Assembly: GCF_018143015.1 (NCBI RefSeq)
Contig: NC_054740.1
Location: forward strand, 37,822,180-37,886,179
Length of the DNA: 64,000 nt
Direction: 5' to 3'
DNA from: Lytechinus variegatus
Lineage: Eukaryota > Echinodermata > Echinoidea > Temnopleuroida > Toxopneustidae
Below the pieces are notes generated by a model. That model made no database searches. It was not told the origin of the DNA and was given only the letters and a program-made list of their open reading frames with translations. Positions 45,040 to 58,394 of the stretch are shown in pieces. The first letter of the stretch is position 1. The number at the start of each line of letters is the position of its first letter. The position numbers were made by a program, and so were the translations under genes.

Positions 45040-45485
45040 CGGCGGTCTAGACATTCATGTCTGGTTCCGTCTATGTTGAGACCTACATCCAGAGCTAGGG
45101 CCTAGACCTTCACCTCTGGTTTTGTCTATATCGAGACCTACATCCAGAGCTGAGGCCAAGACCTTCTACTCTGGTTCTGTCTGTGGCGAGACCTACATCC
45201 AGAGCAGGGGCCTAGGCTTTCACCACTGCTTCGATCTATGGGGAGACCTACATCAAGGACAGGTGGCTGGACCGCTACCCATGGATTTGCCAAAGGTGAG
45301 ACCTACATGTACACCCAAGACAAGGGGGGAGGGCGACCTTCATCCCTGGATCTTCGTACGGTGAGAAATATAGCAAAGGCGGGGGCTTTGATCCCCACCC
45401 CTAGATCTACCAATGGTGAGACTTACATCAATGGCAGGGGACTTGTACATGTACCTTCGCCCCTGGATCTGCCTACAGCACAACC
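45040..45485 (+). repeat. About 60-bp GC-rich minisatellite, seven to eight units
   Basis: Units built on GAGACCTACATCCAGAGC, GGGGCCTAGACCTTCACC and TCTGGTTCTGTCTATG, decaying to the right (GAGACCTACATCAAGGACAG, GAGACTTACATCAATGGC). Confidence 0.85.
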
Positions 45486-45689
45486 TACCTGTGACCACAT
45501 GACAGCTGGTATATCCTTTCTGCTCCTTCCTCACCTTCGTCCGGTATCCTCATAGTAAGACCACATACTGCACATATATAAGGCTCCAACGCCCTGCCGG
45601 GTAAACCAGTCTTTGTATAATACTGTCAAAGGGAGATGAGAGGACAAGAATTTTAGAATCAGATTGAGAGTATTCAGGTCCCTTTGCAG

Positions 45690-45957
45690 CGTATAAATTA
45701 CGCTTAATTTAGCACGTATCAGGCGGTGTATAACACATGTCCAATGCTGATGCACGCTTTTGTCACAGTGCTCCAAATTGACGCCTGTTACCATGGTTAG
45801 ATACGCTATTTTATTCATGAGTCCACTGTTGAAGAGTGGACTCATGAATAAAATAACGTTGATAACCACGGCAACAAGCGTCAATTTGGTGCAATGTGAC
45901 AAAAGCGTGGCATTTTTTTATACACGCGCCCAATACGCGCTAAATTATGCATAATTT
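45690..45957. mobile_element. Long palindromic element
   Basis: Inner arms CACGCTTTTGTCACAGTG..CCAAATTGACGC and GCGTCAATTTGGTGCAATGT..GACAAAAGCGTG pair, closing on TTTATTCATGAGTCCACT / AGTGGACTCATGAATAAA. Outer arms AATTTAGCACGTATC and ATACGCGCTAAATT extend it to about 265 bp. Confidence 0.85.
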
Positions 45958-46024
45958 ATATAGGAAATCTGCATAAACCGTGGACTCAACCGTGGGTTTT
46001 CAAAACCATCTTTGTGAATTCGGG

Positions 46025-46385
46025 CCTTTGTGTTTATGTACAAGTAGGATTAGCATTTATTAATGGGAGAGTGGGATAGATTGTACAATTAATTGGTCAT
46101 TTTTTGGACATGGTTGAGCAGGTGTTCTTGCTCAATAAAATAACTCTTTATGTGTTTACATAGGAATAGCAGTGTATGAGTGGGAGAGTGATTAGATAAA
46201 ACATTCATTGGTCATGTTTTGGGGCTGGTTGAGTAGGTGTTCTTGGCAACTTCTTGGTCAATACAATAATCCTTTGTGTGTTTATATAGGAATGGCAGTG
46301 TACAATGTATGGAAGAGAGGGGGGAGATTACAGCATTAATTAGTCATGTTGTGGGCTTGGCTGAGTAGGTGTTCTTGCTTAACAA
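46025..46385 (+). repeat. About 120-bp tandem repeat, three units
   Basis: Each unit runs CCTTTGTGTTTAT..AGGAATAGCAGTG, GGGAGAG, TTAATTGGTCATGTT, GGGCTGGTTGAGTAGGTGTT and CTTGCTCAATA. Units start near 46025, 46147 and 46270. Confidence 0.8.
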
Positions 46386-46479
46386 CAACCACATCCTGTT
46401 TCCACCAGGATCTTGCCCAGTAGAGGTTCCATTATTATGCAGTGTCTGTTAATCATACAGGTAATCATTCTGTTGTTCC

Positions 46480-46612
46480 TGGGTCCCGTAACACAAAGAT
46501 TACCGATTAATCGTATGCTTGACTTTTACAATTGGTTGTAAAGTGTAGTCAATGGAATCAATCGTAGAAAAATGTTCTATGATCAATGCTAAGCTTTGTG
46601 TTACAGGCCCCT
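46480..46612. mobile_element. Foldback MITE (CCCGTAACACAAAG ends)
   Basis: CTGGGTCCCGTAACACAAAG ... CGATTAATCG and GATCAATGCTAAGCTTTGTG, TTACAGGCCCCTGG are inverted. About 133 bp. Confidence 0.8.
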
Positions 46613-48260
<1,648 letters not shown>

Positions 48261-49199
48261 ACAAGTGGAATGCCTCTGGCAGTCTCACCTGCATCACGCG
48301 ATTCAATATAGCAGCAGTGCTTACTTTGAAAACTAATATAACTCGCACAAGATGTTCAGTGATACTATATTACTCTTATTTCCACCTTTTATGAACTAGA
48401 CCAATACACTTACAGAGATATGATGGTAATTCAACAAATACCCCCAACGTGGTCAAAGTTCATTGACCTTACATGACCTTTGACCTTGATCATGGGACCT
48501 GAAACTCGCACAGGATGTTCAGTGATACTTGATTACTCTCATGTCCAAGATTCATGAGTCAGATCCATAAACTTTCGAAGTTATGATGGTAATTCAACAG
48601 ATACCCCCATTATGGCCAAAGTTCATTGACCTTTGACCTTGGTCATGTGACCTAAAATGCGCACAGGATGTTCAGTGATACTTCATTACTCTCATGTCCA
48701 AGTTTCATGAGTCAGATCCATAAACTTACAAATTTATGATGGTAATTCAACCGATACCCCCAATTCGGCCAAAGTTCATTGACCCTAAATGACCTTTGAC
48801 CTTGGTCATGTGACGTGAAACTCATGCAGGATGTTCAGTGATACTTGATTAACCTTATGTACAAGTTTCATGAACTAGGTCCATAAATTTTCTAAGTTAT
48901 GATGACATTTCAAAAACTTAACCTTAGGTTAAGATTTTGATGTTGATTCCCCCAACATGGTCTACATTAAGTTCATTGATGCTAAATGACCTTTGACCTT
49001 GGTCATGTGACATGAAAGTAATTAGTGATTAACCTTATGGCCAAGTTTAATGAACTAGGTCCATATACTTTCTAAGTTATGCTGTCATTTAAAAAAGTTA
49101 ACCTTTGGTTATGATTTGGTGTTGACGCCGCCGCCGTCAGAAAAGCGGCGCCAAAAGGGGCGCCTATAGTCTCACTCTGCTATGCAGGTGAGACAAAAA
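48261..49199 (+). mobile_element. DR1-type composite repeat, copy 3
   Basis: TGCCTCTGGCAGTCTCACCT start and CTATGCAGGTGAGACAAAAA end, as copy 2. Four units carry exact or nearly exact TGACCTTTGACCTTG (near 48474, 48628, 48788 and 48989). Before the end lies the GC hairpin GGCGCCAAAAGGGGCGCC. Confidence 0.85.
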
Positions 49200-50867
49200 T
49201 CAGATTCTAATTGAAAGCAAGCCATCAAATTTATTGTTCACACTAGCATAAAAAAATTTCACTCTTCCAACCTCCATTTTATAGGTGATGTAGTCAAATA
49301 CGGTTAAAAAAAATTTGCATTGGCAGCATCAAAGTCATTACCAAAAGTACACTTGTCCTACTTGAAAATGCCGTCCCAGTCCCTCGCTAGCAGGCCTGCC
49401 AAGCTGAGAAGAGAGCGCCAGCTCAACATCCCCAGTAAACACCACACTACTCGCGCCACAAAGGAAACCGCAAGGCTTTTGAGAAACTCAAGCTAAAAAA
49501 AAAAGTTGCATACTAAAAATCACAACATATCTTTAACCCTTATTTTATTAATTGGACTATTTCAGATCAAGTTTTTAGGTTGGGAGGTTGATTTGACATC
49601 CCCTCATAATCATGGCCACTGATCGCGTGATTGCTGCAGAAATTTACACATGCATAGATCCTGATATAACTACAAGATTGTATCATAAAATTCATGATTA
49701 ATCTATTTTTTTATAATTTGTGCATAGTTATTTATGCAAATAAATTCATAAATTTGTGATTTTGCCTTGAACTCACTATAACCCTATACTGTAGGCATGT
49801 AATATGGGCCATTTTGAAATTTCATAGCCTCAGATCTCCATTGCTGATTATGAAATCGCAGTGAAAAATGGCACACATGTCACTCATGGTGCAATCTCCA
49901 ACGTAGGGTAGTTAATTGAACCAAAATTGTTCAAGTTTAATGAATTAATCATGCTAATTAATGCATAAAATCATAATTTGGCATTATATCCTTAGATATT
50001 GCTCCAAAAACAGCTAAATTTTGGTCTGGGCAGTGGGCACTCTTTTTAGGATTCTTATTTAATGCCTATCCAAAAAATTCTTTTGTATTTCTATGTTTTT
50101 TTAATATTTATACTTTTTTCCAATGGAAATCGTCGGCGACAATATTCAGTTATAAATAACATGAAATCAATTCCTTTCAATCATTAAAAGTAAAAAATAA
50201 TGATACATTCATGAATTTGGCTACATACAGAATTTGCAAAGGATTTTTTCATGAGATGTCTTGAGCAATAAAGAAATACAATTATAAAATTTTACAAAAC
50301 TTTGAAAAGCCATACCCCCCCCTTAGAAATTGGGTCTTAAAAGTTGCATTAGACTTATCACAAAATGTTGTGGCGCCATCTTTTCATGTGACAGATTTAT
50401 TGTGAATTATGTCGATGAACCTCCAGTCGAAGTTTTGTTATGAAATACATGCACCGAATCAAGGTCAATAAAGAAACAAAAACAACTATAAAAGCAAGAC
50501 GAGAATGCAAAGGCGGTGGTGGCTGCTTCACAGCTAATATTCATAGTCTTCCCCCATCAGACACGCTTCAGGTAACAGCAAAGAAACAGCTGCCACCTCT
50601 GCCTACGTCATAAGCTTGTCTGGAGGCATAGACCCTGATTGAAACAAATAAGTTGGTTTTCCCAAAAGACTAGCACAATCATTAAAATTTGCTGTTACAA
50701 TTTCTGTGAGAGAGACTCCAGTACACAAGTCATTGTCCGTTGAGCTTTCAGACCCCTCAACTCAATTAAACAGTTTGCCCAACAGACTAGTAATAGGCTA
50801 GACTGATATATCCTCTGTTTCAAAGTCCTTTTTAAAAAACATTTTCTGATTTTTTTCCTCCTACACA
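49200..50867. other. Intron, repeat fragments
   Basis: Contains the dispersed repeat shared with 39130-39335 (about 50610-50800). Otherwise AT-rich with no gene recognised. Confidence 0.5.
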
Positions 50868-51331
50868 GACGTATGAAGGTCATTGGGCTCGTAATGGTGG
50901 AGGTTCGATGGACGCTTAAACTACAGCGTCTATGGAGAAAAGGGTGCCCCTGCACACCCTCCTTGATACTGCATAATTCCTCCTTTTGATGGGCGAAAAG
51001 GAGCGCAATAATAAAGAGAAAATGATATTCAATATAATCACCTTACTATCTTCCAACCTTTATGAAATTTATATTTTTATTATCATTATATACCCAATTT
51101 ATATGACGAAAATTCAGGATGAGGTTCTTCTTGCATCGTTCGCTGTCAGGTTTGTAACACAGCTGAGCGTACAAACGCGCCAGCAAATCACGTTCGTGTT
51201 ACTATTTTCAATTAATGGTAACACAAACGTGAGTGGCTGGCGTGTTCGTACGCTCAGCGGATTGTTCTCCATAGACGGGTCGGTCGAACCTCCACCAGTA
51301 CGAGCCCAATGACCGTCATCGGTCTACTGAC
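50868..51331. mobile_element. Foldback element with a second foldback inside
   Basis: Outer arms: CAGACGTATGAAGGTCATTG, GGCTCGTAATGGTGGAGGTT and CCAGTACGAGCCCAATGAC, CGTCATCGGTC. Inner arms at 51165-51262: GCTGAGCGTACAAACGCGCC, AATCACGTTCGTGTTAC and GTAACACAAACGTGAGTGGC, GTTCGTACGCTCAGC. Confidence 0.8.
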
Positions 51332-51430
51332 AGAGGGGGATACCACGGAGCCAGACGAAGTCTCAGCGGATCACATCCCTGACAGAAATAGACCTATTTA
51401 GTAATAGGCTACTCTGTTCCCAGTACATAC

Positions 51431-51585
51431 CTTGGTGTTGTCCCCGGCAGAGGTTTCCTTGTTGCTTTATAAACAATAATACTTGTAACAAATGAAAAGA
51501 GGGCCCATATGATCAGGAATCGGGTCCAATGCATAGATACGCAAAAATAAACAGGTATGACCCACATGCCAAACAGTGTTGCCAT
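51431..51585 (-). CDS. RNF121: RNF121-like exon: second helix region
   Basis: Acceptor GATTTTTCAG, donor GTATGT. Starts in phase 0 with ATGGCAACACTG and reads MATLFGMWVIPVYFCVSMHW, TRFLIIWALFSFVTSIIVYK, ATRKPLPGTTP, ending AG. Vertebrate RNF121 has the same W.P.YF..HW..F...W and TRKPL..TTPR. Confidence 0.95.
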
Positions 51586-51978
51586 CTGAAAAATCAGAAA
51601 AGGGAGGCAAGAAAAAAAAGGCATTAGTTACATGTTAAAATTGTAAGATATTACATCATTATACAGGGGGGGGGGGAATAGGGAAGTAAGGTGGGGTCAG
51701 TATAAGATTTACTGATATAATTTTTGATCATACATGTCAATGAAATCAAGGATATTTTCTAAATGAATACTTTCCTATATTCTATGAAAAATAGTCTTTT
51801 CTGAAACTACAAATATGAAAAATAATCTTAAGTGGGTATTGAACATTGTTTCATACAGGAAACAAACAGAAAACTACTTCATAATGGTTAGTTGTGTGCA
51901 TTTGAGTGTTCGAAAGTCCACACACACAGCTTCAACACAGGGAAAAGGGGTTTTCATGAACGTAATATTGCAGAAATC

Positions 51979-52136
51979 TGGGGGGCGTTTCATCAATATT
52001 TTCGTCCGACAAGTTGTCAGATCTGACAACTTTCCTGGATTCTGATTGGTTGAGCACTGTTACTATAGTAACTGTCGGAGAAAACAAGACTTGTCGGATA
52101 AAACGTCTGACAAGTCCTTTCATGAAACGCTCCCCT
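51979..52136. mobile_element. Foldback MITE, family B, copy 3
   Basis: GGGGGGCGTTTCATCAATAT, TTCGTCCGACAAGTTGTCAG at the left; GACTTGTCGGATAAAACGTC, GACAAGTCCTTTCATGAAAC, GCTCCCC at the right. Best preserved copy in the window. Confidence 0.85.
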
Positions 52137-52944
52137 GGATATATCTTTACAACTACGTGTATTAACAATCTCACACCAGATTGATAATAGTGTGAAAAAT
52201 TTATCAAATTCCATCAATTTGATGTAAATCTTATAACAACTAATTCACTATTTACGTCTCGCTGTTAATTTGAAAGTGTCCATGTTCACAACTCTTGCTA
52301 TGGCAAACGGTCTGAATTCACCCATATTTTTGAGACAACGGGACCTTTGTTTTCCCACTGGAGTATCCCTAAGGGTCAGAAAGGTCGAGATTGATTGTCA
52401 TCTAAATGCTAAATAGATTACCTACAGTTTGATGTATATTTTATGACTGGTATAATGGTTACATCTCATTTTTCTCCCAAACTTTGAGATCGAGCAGGCA
52501 GAACATGGCATATTTCTGTGTACGTCAGGTGACTAACGTATGATAGTTTCCGTTCCTAGATCCTTTTCATTTGAAACAATTAATACAGTCCAAACAAACT
52601 GAATTTAACAGAATTTTACAATCAATACATGAAAAAATGAATGCATGTCAAATTTACCAAAATCACACAAAAAAAATCAAACATCTAACAATGCTGAAAG
52701 TAAAATGGTCATGGATCAACTAGTTTTACATAAAATAGAAATTCAAAGTTTTTGAACTAGTATCTGGTTTCTGAAAATCAAATATGCAGAAGAATGGTGT
52801 GCCTTATGAAACTCAAAGCCAGGAATGTTACAAACAGCATTCTAAGTTTCAGAACCATCAATGAGTTTTGCATAAATTACAAGAGATACAGTTCCTTCCA
52901 AACAATATCCCTGAAAGAAGGATGCTAGAACATTCAGAATAACA
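52137..52944. other. Intron, nothing recognised
   Basis: AT-rich with no repeat or coding signal seen. Confidence 0.5.
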
Positions 52945-53093
52945 CCTTGGTCACATTTGATCTACGGTGGCCGTACGGCGAGTCGAAAACAGCCGTTATA
53001 ACATTTTTTTGTAACAGCTACATACTCATAGTCTGAATAAAAATGGATGAAACGGCTGTTTTCGACTCGCCGCAGAGCAAATGTGACCGAGGG
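52945..53093. mobile_element. Foldback MITE, 15 bases from a splice donor
   Basis: CCTTGGTCACATTTGATCTA, CGGCGAGTCGAAAACAGCCG at the left; CGGCTGTTTTCGACTCGCCG, AGAGCAAATGTGACCGAGG at the right; 149 bp. It lies downstream (in the minus sense) of the donor at 53110. Confidence 0.85.
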
Positions 53094-53110
53094 CGAGGTA
53101 TAAGACAGAC

Positions 53111-53252
53111 CTGGTATGATTTGAAATGTCTCTGTTTCCACTGGACGAGAAGTATCTGTGCTACAAATAGTGTTGCTATTAAGATGAGAATCATCTCTGC
53201 ATGCATTGCTTCATGGCCTTTGTGCTTCTCATGCATTCTCTGATGTTGAATC
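53111..53252 (-). CDS. RNF121: RNF121-like exon: MHAEM and first helix
   Basis: Acceptor GTCTTCTCCAG; one base G completes CGG. It reads IQHQRMHEKHKGHEAMHAEM and ILILIATLFVAQILLVQWKQ, RHFKSYQ, ending in phase 0 at the weak donor GTCTGT. Phase and protein both fit the next exon at 51585. Confidence 0.94.
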
Positions 53253-53550
53253 CTGGAGAAGACATAGAGAGATATGAGGGGAAAGGGAGAGGAGACTGAT
53301 TGAATTGTCCATGTAATGGATTTGCACAGTTTATCAAAAATTTGTGTGGCAATGCCTTGTAAGTCTCCCCATATCTCATAAAGTAAATTGCTCATATTGC
53401 TGCCAAGAGATTGAACCATAAAGAGTAGGACTTGTTCTTTCATTTTCTGCAAAACTCTCAAAATGGATAGTTTTGACCGAAATCGACTGATACGAAAGTT
53501 CGGATGAATGTCAGTGATGTCCCTTCTTTGACTCCCCCCAGTTTACTTAC

Positions 53551-53591
53551 CGTATTCTTTCTTGTTCCGGTAACTTGGAAAGATCCAGTGT
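53551..53591 (-). CDS. RNF121: RNF121-like short upstream exon
   Basis: Acceptor TTTTCTTTCAG, donor GTAAGT; 41 bp. It reads TLDLSKLPEQERI(R), matching the VDMSDLSPEEQWR segment of vertebrate RNF121. The start codon must be in an exon further right, not identified. Confidence 0.85.
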
Positions 53592-55060
53592 CTGAAAGAA
53601 AAAAACATTTTATATAATCAAGGATCACTACTATTCTTGCATATTCTAAAATGTGCATTTTATGATTCAAACCAACCCGATCACAAAAAGACCCCAGATT
53701 TTAATTGACTAAACCAGAATTGAATTTAATAATTCATATATCTACATCAGAAACTATCAAGTATTTTACCAGTGTATAAGTAAAACACTTGCAATATCCT
53801 TGATAGAAATTACCAGCAAATTAGTTGAGTATTTCCATAATTGTGAGACCTTTTTGTATGAGTTTCTCCAAGTTAGATCAGAGGGATGATTGCAGTGTAA
53901 TAGCAAATTAGTGAGAACTTTTCATGTGAAGTTTAGTAGAATGCCTGTACGGGAGTCTTTTTACTGGCTTAGAACTTCATCTGGGTCAAGCGGTGAGAAT
54001 ATACCCAGAGATGAGTTTTTCAAAGAATAGAGCATTTCCACGTGATGATACAAGCAGTCATATTGGAGAACAGAACAATAAGAAACCTGTGCACCAGACT
54101 ATTAAAACAATGAAAGTCTGATTAACAAGTTTCTAATGTATTGATCAGCCTCTCTGTCACCGGGTACCTGTACACTCTATTCAGTCATGGGTATCACATG
54201 TACACAATAAAACACTAACACTGGTTAAATCAGGGGAATATCTTTTTGTTCTGGGGCTACTGGGCCCTATGGGAATTACAGGGGCTCTCAAACAATTTTC
54301 CAGGACACCGTCGGATGTTTATGGGGCAGCTTGTGGTGAGCCCCTGTGCACTTTTCCCCTGGTTTTTAATTTTAAATCCAACTGTATAATACATTTTATT
54401 TACAATGTAAATGTATACAGTTGGGTGAATGTACAACTAGGAAATTCCACACAAACTGTCCAAGTGCAAAAATTATAGTACCGGTACATTATGTTTACAA
54501 AAATATTGAACCTTTCATAACAATTTGTATGAAAAAAAATATCATGCTCTTTTCAGTATTTTGCTAGTAAATAAATAGCAAACAGGCATTAGTGTGATTG
54601 GAGTGTATGATATTTCGCCTGAGGTGGAAGATGCTCTATTCAATGAGGTATAGCCGAGTTGAATAGTGTCTTGTTCTTTTACGGAATGCAAAATCATCCA
54701 GAATGTGGCACAATTGCACAAATAAAAATATTACTTATTTGAAATCAAAACACCCCTGAAGTTACAGAAAATATCAACAATACCAGTAATCATTTTTTCC
54801 CAACTTTATGAACAATGAATTATCTAAAGCAAAACGCTTACATGTAATCCCTTAAGCGCACATCATATCTGTCTACATTGCCATGGTTGCACAATATTTT
54901 GCCACTGCACCCTACAGCAGCAATGGATTTGAATGGTGACTCACCTCGTAAACAAATGAAACGATACATTTTGGACAGTTCAAGTGTAACGGTATGAATA
55001 TCAGCCTCCCAATTGCTTGCTTACAAACTAAGGGCTTATATAACATATATGTACAGGTGT
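53592..55060. other. 5' side of the RNF121-like gene, start exon not found
   Basis: No promoter or first exon could be assigned. A good donor (CGAG|GTGAGT, minus, near 54949) exists, but its open frames do not fit phase 0. Otherwise AT-rich. Confidence 0.4.
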
Positions 55061-56244
55061 TTAAAGAACCAGTCAGACAAAAAAAAAGTTAATTTGAAAA
55101 ATAGGAGAAAAATCCAACAAGCATAACACTGAAAATTTCATCAAAATCGAAGGTAAAATTTTAAAAGTTATGACATTTTAAATTTTCGCTTACTTTCACA
55201 AAGCAGTTATAATATGGACATCCTGGTCAGTATGCAAATTGGCAGACTGATGACGTCACCCACTCACTATTTCTTTTGTATTTTATCACATGCAATATTC
55301 TTATTTTCTCCTCCTTGTCAAGTGAAACAAAGTTTCATTTCTCCCTGAACATGTGGAATTACCATTATTTTAACAGTTAATGGTTAAGTTAAGGTGGCCC
55401 TTCTTGTCAAATCTGTAAAAATTGAAATATTGTATTATTAAAACAATAAAAAACAAAAGAAATAGTGAGGGATGGACATTGACTCTCTCATTTGCATATC
55501 ACTAAGTTGTGCATTCATTTTAACTGTTTTGTGAAAAATAAGCAAAACTTAAAAATAATTTTCTTTTAGTTTGTATTTTCTTACTTTACATCTGATATCG
55601 ATGAAATTTGCATTACGTTTGTTCCCGGGGGGGGGGGGGGGGGGCCACTTACACTGACAAGTGGATACCATGCGCAAACAAAAAAACAAAAAAGGATGTC
55701 TTTTTCAAGATAGGACACGTCACGTACGTAACGTAATGAGGGTGTCAAAAACACTGAAATAATGAAAAACGGTATCTATTTTCGCTAGGAAAGCTATGTG
55801 TTTAGAGTCAAATTTGCGAGGGTGTAAAAAATTAAGACTAAATTGTTTTATAAAGGATGTACTTTTTGCCCCAAGAATCAACACTACATGTTTAGGGTAC
55901 GATTTTACGTGAGATCTTGGAGGTGGTGCTGTACTAACCTAATCAGGTAAAGGTAAAACCTAGGTCAATATTGTTGTACTTGTTTAGGGGGTCAATTCAG
56001 GGAATACTTGCCAAGAGTATTGTTTTATTTCCAATACTTTTTAAGGTTAGGGTTTAACATGCCAATACTTGTTAAGGGGTGCATTTTCAGAATATGGAAA
56101 ATATGTGTTTACGGTGCTATTCGAGACCCCATGGTCGCGCATGGTATCTACTCGTCAATGGAAGTGGCCCTTCCCACCCATCCCCGGGTGTTTGATTCTT
56201 CTCTATTGATTCAAATCAACCATTTTCTGGGGTGGACTTGATCT
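55061..56244. mobile_element. MITE family A, copy 5, with nested element
   Basis: TTAAAGAACCAGTCAGACAA at the left, family blocks to about 55620, then an insertion (55624-56188), then TTGATTCAAATCAACCATTT, TCTGGGGTGGACTTGATC at the right. Confidence 0.8.
55624..56188. mobile_element. Nested element with poly-G and GGCCACTT..TGACRAGT ends
   Basis: GGCCACTTACACTGACAAGT, GGATACCATGCGC at the left pairs with GCGCATGGTATCTACTCGTC, AATGGAAGTGGCC at the right; CCCGGG at both outer borders. Inside, CCAATACTTNTTAAGG-like units repeat. About 565 bp. Confidence 0.75.
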
Positions 56245-56516
56245 TTCACTTTATAGTCTGACAAAACACAGTTACACAGCCTTTTTGTTCCAACCATCTT
56301 ACCATATGAAAATTGAAATGAATGCCTTATTGAAATTCGAATTGAATGGAAAGCTCTTGGCTCAACAAGTGATCTGTCCATTGCACTCACATTAAAACCT
56401 AACTGTAACATTCATTGATCAGGTTCATTTTTATCTGTCACACGCATTGCAATGATAACCAGTGGTAGTGCAGTGCTGCTGCAAGCAGAGTTCAGTCAAA
56501 CACTTAACCCAGGAGT

Positions 56517-56990
56517 AAGATTACTTATTCATTGAGACCCCAATCTACCCTAACCCAGGGAACTCGCTCCCGCCCGCGTCGTGGGCGGGAGCCCAGGATC
56601 TTACGTGTAAAGGCATACTCACCCGACAAGCGTGAAGTATGGTCAAAATAATTCTCCGAATAAATAGTTAAAACAGAAATCAAGCACTTACCACGATTAC
56701 ATGGATGATGGTGTAATGAGTGGCAGTTTTTCTGACATCTGGGCACAGACTGGAACCTCAAAAACGAAAAGTTCTCTCCTACCCCCGTTTCGATCGTTAG
56801 ACCTTCATCCATATTCGTGGTAAGTGCTTGATTTCTGTTTTAACTATTTATTCGGAGAATTATTTTGACCATACTTCATGCTTGTCATGTGAGTATGCCT
56901 TTACACGTAAGATCCTGGGCTCCCGCCCGCATAGCGGGCAGGAGTTCCCTGGGTTAGGGTAGATTGGGGTCTCAATGAATAAGTAATCTT
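56517..56990. mobile_element. 474-bp palindromic element
   Basis: Arms of about 190 bp pair almost perfectly from AAGATTACTTATTCATTGAG at the left to CTCAATGAATAAGTAATCTT at the right, around a loop with CATCTGGGCACAGACTGGAA. Each arm has its own small hairpin (CTCCCGCCCGC..GCGGGCGGGAG type). Confidence 0.9.
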
Positions 56991-57046
56991 AATCATAAAA
57001 TAATGTGGAAACAGAAATTATGCACTTACCACAATTAGGCCTATAT

Positions 57047-57493
57047 CAGTAGAGGCGCACGGCCAATATTGGAGACTGTCTCCCATGAGAGAGATTATCT
57101 CCAATATCAGAGACTTTCATAAAGAATTTTGGTATCCAATTTCAGAGACAGTCTCCAGTTTTGGAGACCAATTTTCTTTGTTTACATTTGCTTAAAAAGG
57201 ATTACCTTGGCGGCAAATAAAAATGTGATAAGCAGATTCCTCATGAAATATTACCCCTTATCACCGTCTACTTTAAAAATTCACCCTCTACTTTTGTTTT
57301 TACAAGGATTTTTGTTGTCATCCACACACAAAACAAATGGGTTTCTGACCTCGGTGGGACAAAAGTTTGGGTGGAAAAAATCATACTTTTGTTGGTGTTG
57401 TTTCATTTGTTCTTTTGCAAAGCAAGTCTCCAATATGGGAGATTGTCTCCCTTATTGGAGAGAGTCTCCCATATTGGCCGTGCGCCTCTACTG
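57047..57493. mobile_element. Nested MITE (CAGTAGAGGCGCACGGCC ends)
   Basis: CAGTAGAGGCGCACGGCCAA, TATTGGAGACTGTCTCCCAT at the left; ATGGGAGATTGTCTCCC, ATATTGGCCGTGCGCCTCTA, CTG at the right. TATAT flanks both sides. Confidence 0.9.
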
Positions 57494-57594
57494 TATATTG
57501 GATTTGGATAAAGCCTAAAGGTCTATATCGTGACACAAAAAATCCTGACATCGAGGCACAGGCTGGAATCTAAAAAATAACACAAAATAGGCTA

Positions 57595-58394
57595 GGCCCG
57601 TTTCGGGTACACGTGTACACGCACGGTCAAGTCAGTGCACGTGTACTAAATTCCATCACCGTGTACACGGTAGCATCTGCATAAACAAGCTCACAGCCTC
57701 ACATATCTTAGTTCTCAGACACTGCACATGTTTTAATTACTAATATGTCAACATATTTCAATTAATCCAGAGTGAGTTCACTTCCAAAATCGCCAATTTA
57801 ATCCACATTCTTTCTGGAGACTCACGTTTTTGTACCACGAAATGGGTTTGCTCCGGTCTCAAAAGCTCGAAAGCGTTGCTCAATCACACTCAGAGTCAAT
57901 TTGAGAATCACCAATTGCGATAGCGATCATCGCTACAACTTACGTGTTATACGCTCGCACACAAGCCTACAAACGCTCTTCAAATTGGCAACATAATAAT
58001 GAAAATTAATCGATAACTTCAGTTACACTTATTCTGCAGCGATCTGTGCATGCATGTACGGTACAGTATACAAAATGCGCATCTAACGAGCGTCGGCGCT
58101 AGCTAGGGCCCTGCACTGATTTTCTTTTGCATTCTTTATTAATTTAATGCGCTGCTAAGCCGAGTAAACTTTTAATTTGCACCAATTTTTGTGGATTGAT
58201 ACTTCAAACTTCTCAGGTAAGCTTTAAAACCGTGACTTAGGCTATATAGACCCCTTTTTATGACATATTGATGCGGGTCAGTGTCGACATGAAAACAGAA
58301 CTCGCTCTCACAGTGTTTACAACGTGTACACGTGTACACGACCGAAAAACACGCCGTGTACACGTGCATCAAAAATGGACTTTCAAAACGGGCC
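57595..58394. mobile_element. Nested element with GTGTACACG repeats
   Basis: GGCCCGTTTCGGGTACACGT at the left; TTTCAAAACGGGCC at the right; TA on both flanks. GTGTACACG or close forms occur at least six times near the two ends (for example at about 57617, 57660, 58323, 58331 and 58361). 800 bp, no coding. Confidence 0.8.

Noticed and set aside
54949-55030. Possible first exon of the RNF121-like gene (donor CGAG|GTGAGT on the minus strand)
   Set aside because: The ATG frame (MYRFICLR) ends in phase 1, whereas the next exon needs phase 0, and the phase-0 frame has no start codon. It could still be non-coding 5' UTR.
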